A DNA stretch of 64,000 bases from Sophora flavescens (Eukaryota; Streptophyta; Magnoliopsida; Fabales; Fabaceae), in the NCBI GenBank assembly GCA_030762895.1, contig CM061068.1, positions 40,596,783 to 40,660,782 on the forward strand, read 5' to 3'. Made by a program: the position numbers and the translations under genes. Shown piece after piece: positions 1-10,135 of the stretch (positions are counted from its first letter, which is position 1; every line of letters starts with the position of its first letter). The notes below the pieces were generated by a model. It had not been told where the DNA came from. It did not search any database and was given only the letters and a program-made list of their open reading frames with translations.

Positions 1-159
1 GTTTTACACTTATTTAATGAGTTTACTTTATGTCTTCTTAAAATGTTCTTAAAGCTCTTTTAACTTCTAAAATCTCTAGAAAATGGTAGAAAACTCAGTT
101 TATGTTGAAACTAATTCCTATGGACTTCTATTAATCTCTACTTTCATATTCTAAGAGCT

Positions 160-990
160 TGTATCAAACAAACATCTCTAACCTATTTTTCCAAGGATGG
201 CCGAAACTATGTATTAGTGGCCTAGGAAGTTTTGTTTCAACTTTTTGAAAGATGATCATGTAAAGAGCTTCTAGATACCTCTTGATCTTAAATCTAAAGT
301 ATTGGAAAGTTTAAAGATTTCTAGCCTATTTATCCTATGATAGCCGAACCTATGATGGTTGTGAACCTAGGATGTTTTGTTTTTATTTTCCAATATGATC
401 ATGGACTTGAGCTCCTTAATACATTTGGATGCTAAGTCTAAGAGATTGGAAAGTTTAAAGATTTATATCCTATTTATCCTATGATGGCCGAACCTATGAT
501 GGTTTTGAACCTAGGATGTTTTGTTTTCGTTTTCCAATATGATTATGGGCTTGAGCTCCTTAAGACATTTGGATGCTAACTCTAAGAGATTGGAAAGTTT
601 AAAGATTTCTAGCCTATTTATCCTATGATGGCCGAACCTATGATGGTTGTAAACCTAGGATGTTTTGTTTTCATTTTCCAATATGATCATGGACTTGAGC
701 TCCTTAATACATTTAGATGCTAAGTCTAAGAGATTATAAAGTTTAAAGATTTCTAGCCTATTTATCCTATGATGGCCGAACCTATGATGGTTTTGAACCT
801 AGGATGTTTTGTTTTCATTTTCCAATATGATCATGGACTTGAGCTCCTTAATACATTTGGATGCTAAGTCTAAGAGATTGGAAAGTTTAAATATTTCTAG
901 CCTATTTATCCTATGATGGCCGAACCTATGATGGTTGTGAACCTAGGAAGTTTTGTTTTTATTTTCCAATATGATCATGGACTTGAGCAA
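160..990 (+). repeat. 144-bp tandem repeat array inside LTR copy C
   Basis: The landmark GCCGAACC recurs at 343, 487, 631, 775 and 919, exactly 144 bp apart each time, with an older copy near 200. Each unit carries GATGCTAAGTCTAAGAG, CCTATTTATCC, ATGGCCGAACC and ATGATCATGGACTTGAGC blocks. Units differ by a few substitutions, so this is a recent local amplification. Diverged relatives occur at 3290-4080 and, inverted, at 49250-50260. Confidence 0.88.
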
Positions 991-1738
991 TTTATCTAAG
1001 TTACCTAGAACCTAAGTGATAAGTATCCAAAGACTTATGTTGAGACAAGAATCCTAACTCTAATTTGAATTAAATGGCCAAACCTAGCCTAAAGAGAACA
1101 TAGATGAGTTTGTTTGATTTATTGGTTATTATGTTGATTGGTTGAAGGTGGAGTTAATACTTTGTGGTGTAACAACGAGGAGCTTCGAGTTCGGGAGTTC
1201 GGTGATAACCCGGGTGGGGGAAAGAACAAACCTATCGTCGGAATAGATAAGTAGTAGATTATATAATAATTGTGTAGGGCGACCTAAACCCTACTAGTAG
1301 TCGAGTAATCAACAAGACCAAAATCACATTGGAAACCTTTTCTGAAAAACCAATGGCAATTCGGGGATTGTAGGTTTATCGATATAAGGTTGATTTTATA
1401 TTGTTGATAGTTGATTTGATTTTATTTCCTTTATTGAATTGATTTTGTGCTAAATTGGTGATACGGGAATATTTTGATTGATATTGTGCTACGCATGATC
1501 TGCCTGGTTTGTATTATTATGCTTAGTGGTTTTTAAGCAAAGATATATATGTTGTCTAAGAGATGATTGTTTTGTGTGTGAGGATAATAATGATTTAGAA
1601 GTGCCTAACCTAGATGATGTATGTTAAAGAAGTGTTACGGCATAGAATATGTGTCAAGTTCTAATGAAAGGTTAAGGCACTAGGATGTTGTTAAAACAGG
1701 TTGGTGAGATTCAAGTATAGGTGTTGTTGTCCACAACC

Positions 1739-1960
1739 GTGCATTGGTAATATAATACACAAGGAGAAAAGTGTATTGGTAATATAATACACAAAGACAT
1801 AAGTGTATTGATAATATAATACGCAAGGACATCTGTGTATTGGTAATATAATACACCGTGTATTGGTAATATAATACACGTAAAACACTTCTGTGTATTG
1901 GTAATATAATACACCGTGTATTGGTAATATAATACACCGTGTATTGGTAATATAATACAC
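1739..1960 (+). repeat. Array of eight 22-bp palindromic motifs
   Basis: Eight copies of a 22-bp motif, GTGTATT then 8 bases (GGTAATAT) then AATACAC, are separated by 1 to 13 bases. The 7-bp arms are perfectly complementary, so each copy can form a small hairpin. The matching array in the minus-strand LTR is at 29510-29708. Reading frames rich in Tyr, Ile, Thr and Asn here only reflect the repeat. Confidence 0.88.
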
Positions 1961-1989
1961 GTAAAATCAAGAGTTCTCGCGAGACCACT

Positions 1990-2085
1990 TCCACCTTAAC
2001 GGGAATGGAGGTGGAACACCTTAATGGGAATGGAGGTGTGGACTAGGTTGAACATCCTAACGGGAATGAAGGTGTGCCCCGATGC
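1990..2085 (+). repeat. Short repeats of ACGGGAATGGAGGTG type
   Basis: Three or four imperfect copies of an approximately 30-bp unit (ACC or ATC, TTAACGGGAATGGAGGTG) follow the palindromic array. The same block is present inverted at 29380-29480, so it belongs to the LTR family and did not arise here. Confidence 0.65.
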
Positions 2086-3639
2086 AAATGAGGGATGGTG
2101 ACAGGAGTGGTAGTGGCCACAATAATGTAAAGACACGGTGATAGGATTAGAGAGATTACGTTAAAATAAAGTGTTAGATTGCTTGAGAGTAAGGGTCGAG
2201 GATGATATATATTAACTTGAAGATGATTCATTAGTTATGTGTGTTGATTGTCTGTGACAATTACTGTATAATTTACTATAACTCTTTTCCGCTTGTTGAT
2301 GATAGAATCGTTTCTTATTGTAACACCCTATTTTTCCTATGTTTTCTGTAGCAATAAATACATATTTTAATTTGTTTATTTTAGATTAAACTCAGAGGAT
2401 GATTTTAATTAAACTAAAATCATTTTCTTGTGTTGTTATATCGTATGACGTCACGGTAAAAATTTCGGTTGAAAACTCAAACGGAAGCCGGTCTGCGTTT
2501 TCACCGCCGATACAAGTTTACTATGCAGAAAACCTAATTTTGACCCGTGAATGAGACAATTAGTGTTTTTATTATGTTTCCTTCAACCTTGGTTATTTTT
2601 AAAATTTTTCGTTCAAAAATAAAATAAAATATTTTATTCGGGTGAAAACATCGGAAGAATTACGATCGGAAATGCAACCGGGTACGAAATGGAGCAGATT
2701 AGGGACCATAAAAGAAGTAAGGAGACATGATGGAAGAGGCTATGACACACTCTAAAAGTGTAATCATCACACTTTTCAAATTATAATACTATTCTAATCC
2801 AAAAAGTATTTTCTCTCTTTTCTTCCATCCAATCAAGCATTAAACCACCAAGCTTGCTCAACAAGCTCTCCCTCACTCCCCTTAGGCCGTGGGACTCTCC
2901 CTCTTTCCCGATATATACCCCTTTCATTTTCACTTCATCATCTTCCTCCTTCAACCTCCATTAAACCTTCATCTTCTTCTTTCTTCTAAAAGTTCAAGCT
3001 CTTAAACCTTTAGTTTTTATTCCTCTTTTCTACTTAAGTTATTCATTAAAGTTCTTCCTTATACTAAGGGTAATGCTCTCATATGAATCTTTTTGCAAGT
3101 TTCATCTTTTATTTCTTAGTTTACTTTATGTGTTCTTTATATGCTTTAAACTTCTAAAATCTCTCTAAAATGGTAGAAAACTCCTTTTGAGTTGAAACCA
3201 CTTTCTATAGTCTTGTATTAACCTATATTTTCACATACTAAGAGGTTGTGTAAAACAAAAATCTCTATACATCTCTTCCAATGAAGGCCGAATGCTTGCA
3301 TTTGTGACCTAGGAAGTTTTTGTTTCAACTTTTGGAATATGATCATGTGTTTGAGTTTCTAACTATCCCTTGATCTTGACTCTATACATCTTGGAAGTTT
3401 TGATAGCTTGTTTTTATGATGGCCGAAAAATATGAATAAGTAGGCCTAAGATACTATGTTTCAACTTTCCAAGTATTGATCATGTATTTAGAACTCTTAA
3501 TACATTGTGATTCTAAACCTAAGAGTTAATGTTAAACAAAGAATATTTTCCTCATCATCCTATGATGGCCGAAACTTAGAGTTTAGGTGCTAGGATGTTT
3601 GAGTTTTTATTTTTCCAAAATGATCATGGACTTGAGCTC

Positions 3640-3905
3640 CATAAGATATTTGGATGCTAAGTCTAAGAGATTGGAAAGTTTAAGGATTTCTAACTTGTTT
3701 ATTCTATGTTATTAAAGCTAGTATGTATTACATTCATTTTTCCAAGATGATCATGGACTTGAGCTCCATAAGATATTTGGATGCTAAGTCTAAGAGATTG
3801 AAATGTTTAAGTTTCCATTGTTTTCCAAGATGATCATGGACTTGAGCTCCATAAGATATTTGGATGCTAGGTCTAAGAGATTGGAAAGTTTAAATATTTA
3901 TAGCC
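3640..3905 (+). repeat. Alternating 127/83-bp repeat in LTR copy D
   Basis: The block GGATGCTAAGTCTAAGAG occurs at 3652, 3779 and 3862, giving spacings of 127 and 83 bp. The homologous region of the minus-strand LTR (49458-49878) shows 82/128 alternation over two dimers, whereas copy C shows a regular 144-bp array. Confidence 0.7.
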
Positions 3906-5915
3906 TATAAATCCTATGAAGGCCGAACCTAGAAGGTTATGAACCTAAGATACTTTGTTCTTATTTTTCCAAAATGATCATGGTTTGGTGCTCCTTAATA
4001 CATATGGATGCTAAACCTAAGAGATTGGAAAGTTTAGTGAATGCTAGCCTATTTTACTAGCTTTGGCCGAATGCCCTAAGTTTATAACTTAGTGAGATTT
4101 TAATTCAACTTTGTTAAATGATCATTGTTTATGAACTCCTAACACTTAAGGATCATAAATCCATGAGTTATATAATTTTTGGGAATCTCTAACCCTAAGA
4201 ACTAGTCTTGGCCGAACATATACCTTGTGGTTTAGTGTCCTTATTTGATTTTAACTTGTGATTTTTTGTTTATAACCTTAGACTTCCATCACGGAGAAAA
4301 CGAGGACGTTCGTGATATACCTCTTCGAGCATCTAATCTTCTTATCTTCACAGAAAGTAAGAGGGGATTGCCTAGGGATATTCAATGACTATATGCATGT
4401 GTGTATGTGTTTACTTGAGTGATTTGAATATTATTATGATGTGGAGCAAACACTTGAATGACTTGTTTACTTGAACTATTGTGATTATTACTTGAAGTTG
4501 ATTATTACTTGTTTTAAAGTATTGTGAGTTGTATATATGTGAAGAACTGTCATTAACTGTGATATTATTGTTGAGAATATATTACTGTTGATTGAAGTTT
4601 GAGAAGCCGGACTTGAGTTTGTGCACAATGATTATAAGGATTAAAAGCCTTAATAAGCCTTGAATAGAACTTTGAAAGTATTGGTTTCATTTATAACAGT
4701 TTATTGTTTAAAACGCTTACTTCAAGAGAATGAGATTCTAGTTTTGAAAAAAAAACGTTGAAGTTTTTTTAAGTCAATAAAAACTACCTTTTTATGATCC
4801 AAAGTTTGTACGAGAGAAAACCTTTTTCGAACTATGTGTTTCATGAAGGAAAAACCCCTTTGAAAGTATTTGACCTTATTCCATCAAGGATTTCGAAAGC
4901 AAATGAATTTCCAAATGTTTTATAAAAGACTTTGTAAAGGAAAATATTTTCTCCTAAATGATTTAGAAACGTTCCAGTTACTTGGATAAGTGATCGAGGT
5001 TTTGTTTTGTTTTTTGATTTTCACCGAGCGAAAAGTAAGCACATGTGAAAGAGAATACTATTTCGCGAGACATCGCCTCTAGCATTTAGTTTATGCACGT
5101 GATCTGAGATCCGTTCAACAATTATGGACCAAGGGTCCTAATTGTGATATTATGGGCTAGGGGTCCTAATTTTGGAATTGAGGACTATGTGTCCTAATTT
5201 CGTTGTTATGGGCCAGGAGTCCTTATCATGTTGAAATAAAACATGGATAAAATTATAATTGTTTCTACGACCACAACCTTGGACTGCGGCATCGGTCTAA
5301 GGTATTGTGATTAAGCACTCGGACTGCGTGTCCTGTGTTATTGATTTTCAAGTGATGAAAATTGTGAATAGTCGTTAGCTTTGGGTTTCGACAACGGAAA
5401 AGAGTGAACACAAAGAAAAGTCTCGATAATAAAAAGTCTTTTATTCATATGCATTTCCCCTTAGCATACGTGCTTGAGTTAACCGAATACTCGCTTAAGA
5501 TGTGGTATTCGATGAGGTATACATCCGAATGGCCGTTATAAGGGATTCGTGATGATGTTGATCCGGGTGCATGAGGTGAAAGAGACAACTTGCCAAATGT
5601 GGCATATGAGCCTGATCAACTCTTTCTTTCTTAATGATAAAACGGTGATGCTATCTCATGAGATTAGGATTAGAGCCTGACAATTGAAGTGTCATGCATT
5701 ATCTTTATGAAATTGATTGATTCGGGTATGAAACCTACTGAAATAATACTTGTTGTTTACTTATGAGTAATGTTTAAAATGTTAATATGCCAAGGTGTTG
5801 TATGTATCATGTGTATGGTTGTTGTGCTATATATCCGTTGTCGGTATCTCACTCTTTCATTTCTACTTGTTATTCTCTCTTCCATTTTGGTACCGCTGTA
5901 TGTGTATAAGTTCAA

Positions 5916-6398
5916 ATGGATCCCAATATCCCACTTGTGCCGACAATGTCAAAGATTGAGGTCTTCGACGACGCAGGGAATGCCGGGGCATGGCTGATAC
6001 ATCCAGGGGAGACATCTGCCACATACCACGGAGCAATCACCACAACCGATTTAAATGCTGACGTAGACCCAATCCGTAGGAGCCATACCGTGGAGACTAG
6101 GAGGGTAGCTCTGCCTCCGCCTTGGTATTACCTTCACACACTGCGAGCTAACAGACTGCTACATGAGTCACCACCTCTAGACGTAGAGCCGGCAGCATCG
6201 ATTGAGGGGGATCCCGAGGAGGACCCTGAGGAAGACTTCTATGAGGTCATGGAGGAGGATGAGCCGGAGTATCACATTATGGATCATGACGATGACGACG
6301 ATTCCGTGGATGAGGGCGACGACGTCATAGATCCATTACCTGATGTCTCGTCTCGTGGGAGTATTTGTGGAGACCCTGCTTGCAGCCAGTGTCAGTAA
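5916..6398 (+). CDS. Unrecognised 160-aa acidic reading frame in LTR copy D
   Basis: I do not recognise this protein. The frame is open from an ATG in the context TTCAAATGG to TAA. The N-terminal 80 residues are of mixed composition and end in a PPPWYYLHTLRANRLL segment. Residues about 95-145 are very acidic, with runs of Glu-Asp-Pro and a stretch of five Asp; the tail is Gly-Asp-Pro-Ala-Cys-Ser-Gln-Cys. No signal peptide or membrane segment is visible. It lies in the variable middle of a long LTR, a place where a gene is not expected. It could be a captured host exon, a diverged element protein, or a chance frame. The mixed composition favours real coding history, but expression is unknown. 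Confidence 0.35.
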   Translation: MDPNIPLVPTMSKIEVFDDAGNAGAWLIHPGETSATYHGAITTTDLNADVDPIRRSHTVETRRVALPPPWYYLHTLRANRLLHESPPLDVEPAASIEGDPEEDPEEDFYEVMEEDEPEYHIMDHDDDDDSVDEGDDVIDPLPDVSSRGSICGDPACSQCQ

Positions 6399-6598
6399 CC
6401 ATTTCGGGGTGTTTTGTGGATAGTCTTCCGTCATCTGACTTTTTAGAGTTACCTTTTTGGATGTGGTTCCGGACCCTCTTTCCCCATGTCTTTACTTACT
6501 CTCTTTTAAATTGTATCTTCTAGATGTCTAATTCTGTTGCAATGGCCGTTGATAAGGCCCTATCTTATGTACTGGAACTTGGCTCTCATTGGGACATG

Positions 6599-6599
<1 letters not shown>

Positions 6600-6662
<63 letters not shown>
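6600..6662. repeat. (TA)n microsatellite
   Basis: An uninterrupted TA run of about 60 bp near the 3' end of LTR copy D. The sequence after it (from 6662) matches the family's 3' tail; the sequence before it does not, so it lies at a change of homology. Confidence 0.95.
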
Positions 6663-6665
<3 letters not shown>

Positions 6666-7010
6666 ATCTACAAACCGGAGACTGGAGGACGAGCTGTGAT
6701 CCATAGTGATTAGGGTCTAGTTAGTTATGGCCAGTGCGTCTCGTGAGGTGTATTTTTATTATGTTTTCCGCTGTTTAACACTTTGTCTAAGTATATGCCT
6801 GTGAGGGATCCTACTGATAGGATATCCTCAATAGTGTTTTGTAATATGCATAATATACTTATATTGTGATATGTCATTCTATATGAAGTTGTATACTTTA
6901 TAAGTTAAGTTTTTAATTTTTACGTATTTTTTTATGTTAAGTGTGCGATTAAGTAATTAAATAATGAGGTTTTAATCTAATGACACAAAGGGGCATAGCG
7001 GGGTGTCTCA

Positions 7011-8250
7011 AGCTTTACATACTCTCTCTTGAGGGATTTGAAGGCCTTAGATAAGCAGTTGGATTCCTCCAGCAACTTCTCATAGGCATCAAGTAATTCC
7101 TCATAGTCATGATGTACCTCGTCGTCTGAGTCTGAGTCAGTGTTGGCCATCAAATAGAGATTGGCTTCTTCCTTTATTTCTTCATCAGAAGATGTTGACT
7201 CCAGATCCTCCCAAGTAGTCATCATTCATTTCTTCTTCTTCTTGAAGAATTTCTTAAAAGGGGCCTTCTTGAGTTGAGGACATTTAGCCTTGATGTGACC
7301 AAGCTTCTTGCCCTCATAGAAGACAATTGAACTTTTGTCTGTTGAAGTGGATTCTTTGAAGTTCTTGTCCTTGTTGAACCTTCTGAATGACTTATCCCTA
7401 TTGAACTTCTTTTTCTGTAGGAGAAGTTTTATCTTCCTGGTCAGGAGAGACAATTCTTCATCACTCTCAGAATCCTTGTGTTCAGACAGGTCAGCATCAC
7501 GGGTGACTCGTCTGCCTTTAGAGTCTTGGAGGCTTTTGCTGACTTTTGATAAGCTTTCAGAGCAGTTGACTTGCCCTTCTTTGGTGCAACTTCATCTCCA
7601 AGTTCTTGCTCATGAACAGTGAGTGTTCCAAGAAGTTCATCCATAGTCAAGGTAGTGAGATCCTTGGCTTGAGAAATAGCAGTGACCAAAGGTCTCCACT
7701 GTTTAGGTAGACTTCTCAAAATCTTTCCAAACTTCTCAGCATTGGTGTAGACTTTGCCAAGAGATTTTAAACTGTTGACTATAGTTTGAAATCTTCCTAT
7801 CATTTGAGCAACAGATTCTCCTTCATCCATAACAAATAGTTCATACTTTCTGACAAGTATGGCAATCTTTGACTCTTTGACTTTGACTGTTCCTTCATGT
7901 GTGACAGCTAAAGTGTCCCATATTTCTTTGGCAGAGTCACAAGCACATACCTTCTCAAACTCCTCAGGACTGAGAGCACAAATGATGTTATATCTAGCTT
8001 TGTGGTTCAGCTCCCATTTTGTCTTTTCTGCAGTAGTCCACTGAGCTTTTGGCTTGTCAGTGTCATCATCATTCTTGGGAATGAATGGACCATCTGTAAT
8101 GACATCCCAGAGATCGGAGTTTGTAGATAGAATGAACCATTGAAATCTATCTTTCCAATAGTTGTAGTTTTCTCCATTGAAGTAAGGAGGTCTGGTTAGG
8201 GAAGCTCCTTCAGTATGGTGACTTCCACTTGAACTAGCTCCAGCAGTCAT
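7011..8250 (-). pseudogene. Copia gag remnant
   Basis: Gag nucleocapsid precursor on the minus strand from ATG at 8250. The first frame (8250-7441) carries the Copia gag core: GENYNYWKDRFQWFI near the N-terminus, then CDSAKEIWDTLAVTHEG and a KILRSLPKQWRPLV segment. The frame then shifts, and 7453-7226 carries a Lys/Arg-rich linker and a damaged zinc knuckle, FYEGKKLGHIKAKC: the first two of the CCHC cysteines are replaced by Phe and Gly. A stop separates this from an acidic segment (7225-7011) that ends at the LTR junction. At least one frameshift and one stop make it non-functional. Confidence 0.8.
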
Positions 8251-8304
8251 GTCTATTCTTCAGGACCTTTTACCTCGCATTGTTAGATGCTCAACCCAGA
8301 GGCT

Positions 8305-8318
8305 GAGCTCTGATACCA
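8305..8318 (-). other. Primer binding site (initiator tRNA-Met type)
   Basis: On the minus strand the 14 bases read TGGTATCAGAGCTC, complementary to the 3' end of initiator tRNA-Met as used by most plant Copia elements. It lies 2 bp inside the LTR end (CTATTTCA on the minus strand), which fixes the inner LTR boundary at 8321. Confidence 0.85.
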
Positions 8319-8653
8319 ACTGAAATAGACAACTATAAACACGAGAAGGGGGGTTGAATTGTGTTTATAAGAATTTAAATAAAGTTGAAAACTTTTTACA
8401 TACAAAAGTTTGGTTCAGACAAGTGGAAAGATACAGGACAGACAGGTGACCTGTCTGATGAAATTTTAACAGTGACTTAGGCAAACACACCACTTGATAA
8501 ACAGATAAGAAAACTGAAGCAACTAAAGAGTTTATAAGGAAAGAGAGATTGACACAGTTATTTATCCTGGTTCACTCTTCAAAGCAAAGAGCTACGTCCA
8601 GTCCTTGGCAGCACCAAGTTTTATCCACTATAACTGATCAGGTTACAGACTCT

Positions 8654-8768
8654 AAGTATTGTTTGCACACCTAGCCTCTTCAGGCTCCAAGGCAAGTATT
8701 CTTTGCACACCTAGCCTCTTCAGGCTCCAAGACAAGTATTGTTTGCACACCTAGCCTCTTCAGGCTCA
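8654..8768. repeat. Three 40-bp tandem repeats in Copia LTR
   Basis: AAGTATT followed by G/C-TTTGCACACCTAGCC and TCTTCAGGCT begins at 8654, 8694 and 8734, a regular 40-bp period. Copies are nearly identical. Confidence 0.9.
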
Positions 8769-9021
8769 CTCAGGTTTGTTTGATAAATTTGGTTTGTAAT
8801 AAATACAACTATAGACAGACAGATCTTTCACTAACACTCAGTGGTTTAAATGTAAAGCTTAGGAAAGTCTGGGTAATAACTTCAAATGATTGAAGAATAC
8901 AGAATGAAAGAATGAAGATATTAATGCGCATAGTAATCGTTCTTTAATGCTATATGTATTCTCTATGTCTTCATATTCAAAGACTTCTGTATTTATAGTC
9001 TTCAAGCATTTAAGATCCGTT

Positions 9022-9516
9022 AGAGACATTCCCTCAGATGTTGGCTTCAAGCAGAACTTCATTAAATGCAATAGAGTCATTCTGGGCAGCCATTAATGCA
9101 ATAGGAACATTGGTTGTACTCTAACTTGAAGGATCATGACTTTATGCATCATGAAACAGTCATATCAGAGTTATGCAGAGAGCTTTGTGTACTTTGCTGA
9201 GTGCAATTCCCTTTTCGTGAAAGGATCAGAGGTACTAGGGAATAAAGCACGTTGGAAGCATTCTTTAGTTAGAGACATTCCCTCAGATGTTGGCTTCAAG
9301 CAGAACTTCATTAAATGCAATAGAGTCGTTCTGGGCAGTCACTAATGCAATATGAACGTTGGTTGTACTATAACTTGAAGGACCATGGCTTTATGCATCG
9401 TGAAACAGTCATATCAGAGTTGTGCAGAGAGCTTTTTGTACTTTGCTGAGTGCAATTCCCTTTTCGTGAAAGGACCAGAGGTACTAGGGAATAAAGCACG
9501 TTGGAAGCATTCTTTA
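9022..9516. repeat. Tandem duplication of 249 bp in Copia LTR
   Basis: AGAGACATTCCCTCAG starts at 9022 and again at 9271. The two 249-bp units match throughout, down to AAGCATTCTTTA at 9270 and 9516, with a few substitutions. The pair ends about 620 bp upstream of the RDR2 start codon. Confidence 0.9.
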
Positions 9517-9922
9517 ACTGGTCTTTGGTTTTGATAACCGAGGTTACTTGAGAGAGTAACTTCTGACTTTTCTTGATAAGCGTGAGATTAAGTAAGAGAG
9601 AAGGCTTCAAGTCTCTTTCTGATGGGATAGCCAACAAAAGCTTGTTAGGTCCTTGGTTCTTCAACGAGTAACCTCAGATGAGTGTAGGAAGTCGTGGAGA
9701 GACAGGTTGAAAACGTTTCTTGAAAGAAGTCAATAATCCTATTCAGCAGATAGGTTGACTTTTGCTTATCCAGACATGTAGTCATCTATATGAGCAGACA
9801 GATGATTCTTACTGTTTTAATATGCACACTAGATAGACAGGTTAGGAAACAATATGAAGGTTAATTAAATCATTAACCAATATTTAGTTCTCTTCAAAAC
9901 TTAGAAAAATAGATATAAGACA

Positions 9923-10135
9923 TCTTAGAGTGTAATGCCCCAAACTATGAGGCAGAGTAAGTGAATGCCCTCATACTCCACCTCATAATAATGTTCATTA
10001 ATCTTAAACATAACTAGAAGAGGGTTTTTTAGTTCAACCTCAACACACAACCAGACATACTTCCCCCACTCCTGCAACAAAGGTATTTTTGAAACTTTAC
10101 ACACTTTTCTACACTCTTTCTGCCCTAAAACGGCA
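9923..10135 (+). promoter_or_regulatory. RDR2 upstream region left by the Copia insertion
   Basis: Only 213 bp separates the likely outer end of the Copia LTR from the RDR2 start codon. I see no convincing TATA box; a pyrimidine-rich stretch (10090-10130) immediately precedes the coding region and is probably 5' UTR. The true promoter must lie here, inside the LTR, or both. This is inference from position. Confidence 0.4.

Larger units (their letters stand above)
1..2318 (+). mobile_element. Long LTR fragment (copy C), left end outside window
   Basis: This stretch is the inner part of a long LTR. Its 1146-2318 part matches, in reverse, the LTR on the minus strand at 28655-30235 plus 48895-48970 (same palindromic array, same ACGGGAATG repeats, same landmarks around a GGTGGGGGAAAG site). 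It starts before the window. At 2318 it meets a second LTR start (TGTAACACCC) preceded by CTTAT, which suggests that copy D inserted here. I could not find the matching right-hand CTTAT, so how the two copies are joined is unresolved. No coding capacity is seen; short reading frames over 1680-2231 are products of the repeats. Confidence 0.6.
2319..7010 (+). mobile_element. Long LTR (copy D), probably solo, inserted in Copia gag
   Basis: It begins TGTAACACCC at 2319 and ends GGGTGTCTCA at 7010, the same termini as the LTRs at 26761-51905 and 28655-51226. The first 2 kb matches 48895-51226 in reverse, and the last 350 bp matches 28655-29030 in reverse. The middle (about 4370-6600) has no counterpart in those copies. 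The sequence to its right (7011) is Copia gag, so the right end is an insertion junction. Left flank CTTAT and right flank AGCTT do not match, so 2319 and 7010 may belong to two copies joined by nesting or recombination. Very long LTRs with TGTAAC starts suit Ty3 elements of the Tekay/Del type; that assignment is inference. Confidence 0.6.
7011..9922 (-). mobile_element. Truncated Copia element (5' LTR, primer site, gag)
   Basis: Read on the minus strand this is a 5' LTR, a primer binding site and gag, cut off at 7011 by the long LTR to its left. The protease, integrase, reverse transcriptase and 3' LTR must lie beyond the window or be lost. The gag style (GENYNYWKDRF, then EFEKVCACDSAKEIWDTL) is that of plant Copia elements of the SIRE/Tork kind. 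The LTR outer end near 9922 sits about 213 bp before the RDR2 start codon, so this insertion bounds the RDR2 promoter. Confidence 0.8.
8321..9922 (-). repeat. 5' LTR of the truncated Copia element
   Basis: The inner end at 8321 is fixed by the primer site. The outer end at 9922 is chosen because it gives a minus-strand start TGTCTTATATC and lies just before ordinary RDR2 upstream sequence; the partner LTR is not in the window, so it cannot be confirmed. Length would be about 1.6 kb. It contains two separate tandem duplications (40 bp and 249 bp units). Confidence 0.65.

Noticed and set aside
1739..1960. CRISPR-like appearance of regularly repeated palindromes
   Set aside because: Linkers are 1-13 bp and not spacer-like, the genome is a plant, and no cas genes exist. 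It is an LTR-internal repeat.
1680..1994. Overlapping minus-strand frames rich in Tyr-Tyr-Ile-Thr-Asn-Thr
   Set aside because: They are translations of the 22-bp palindromic array in all frames; the same occurs at 29476-29767. Not genes.
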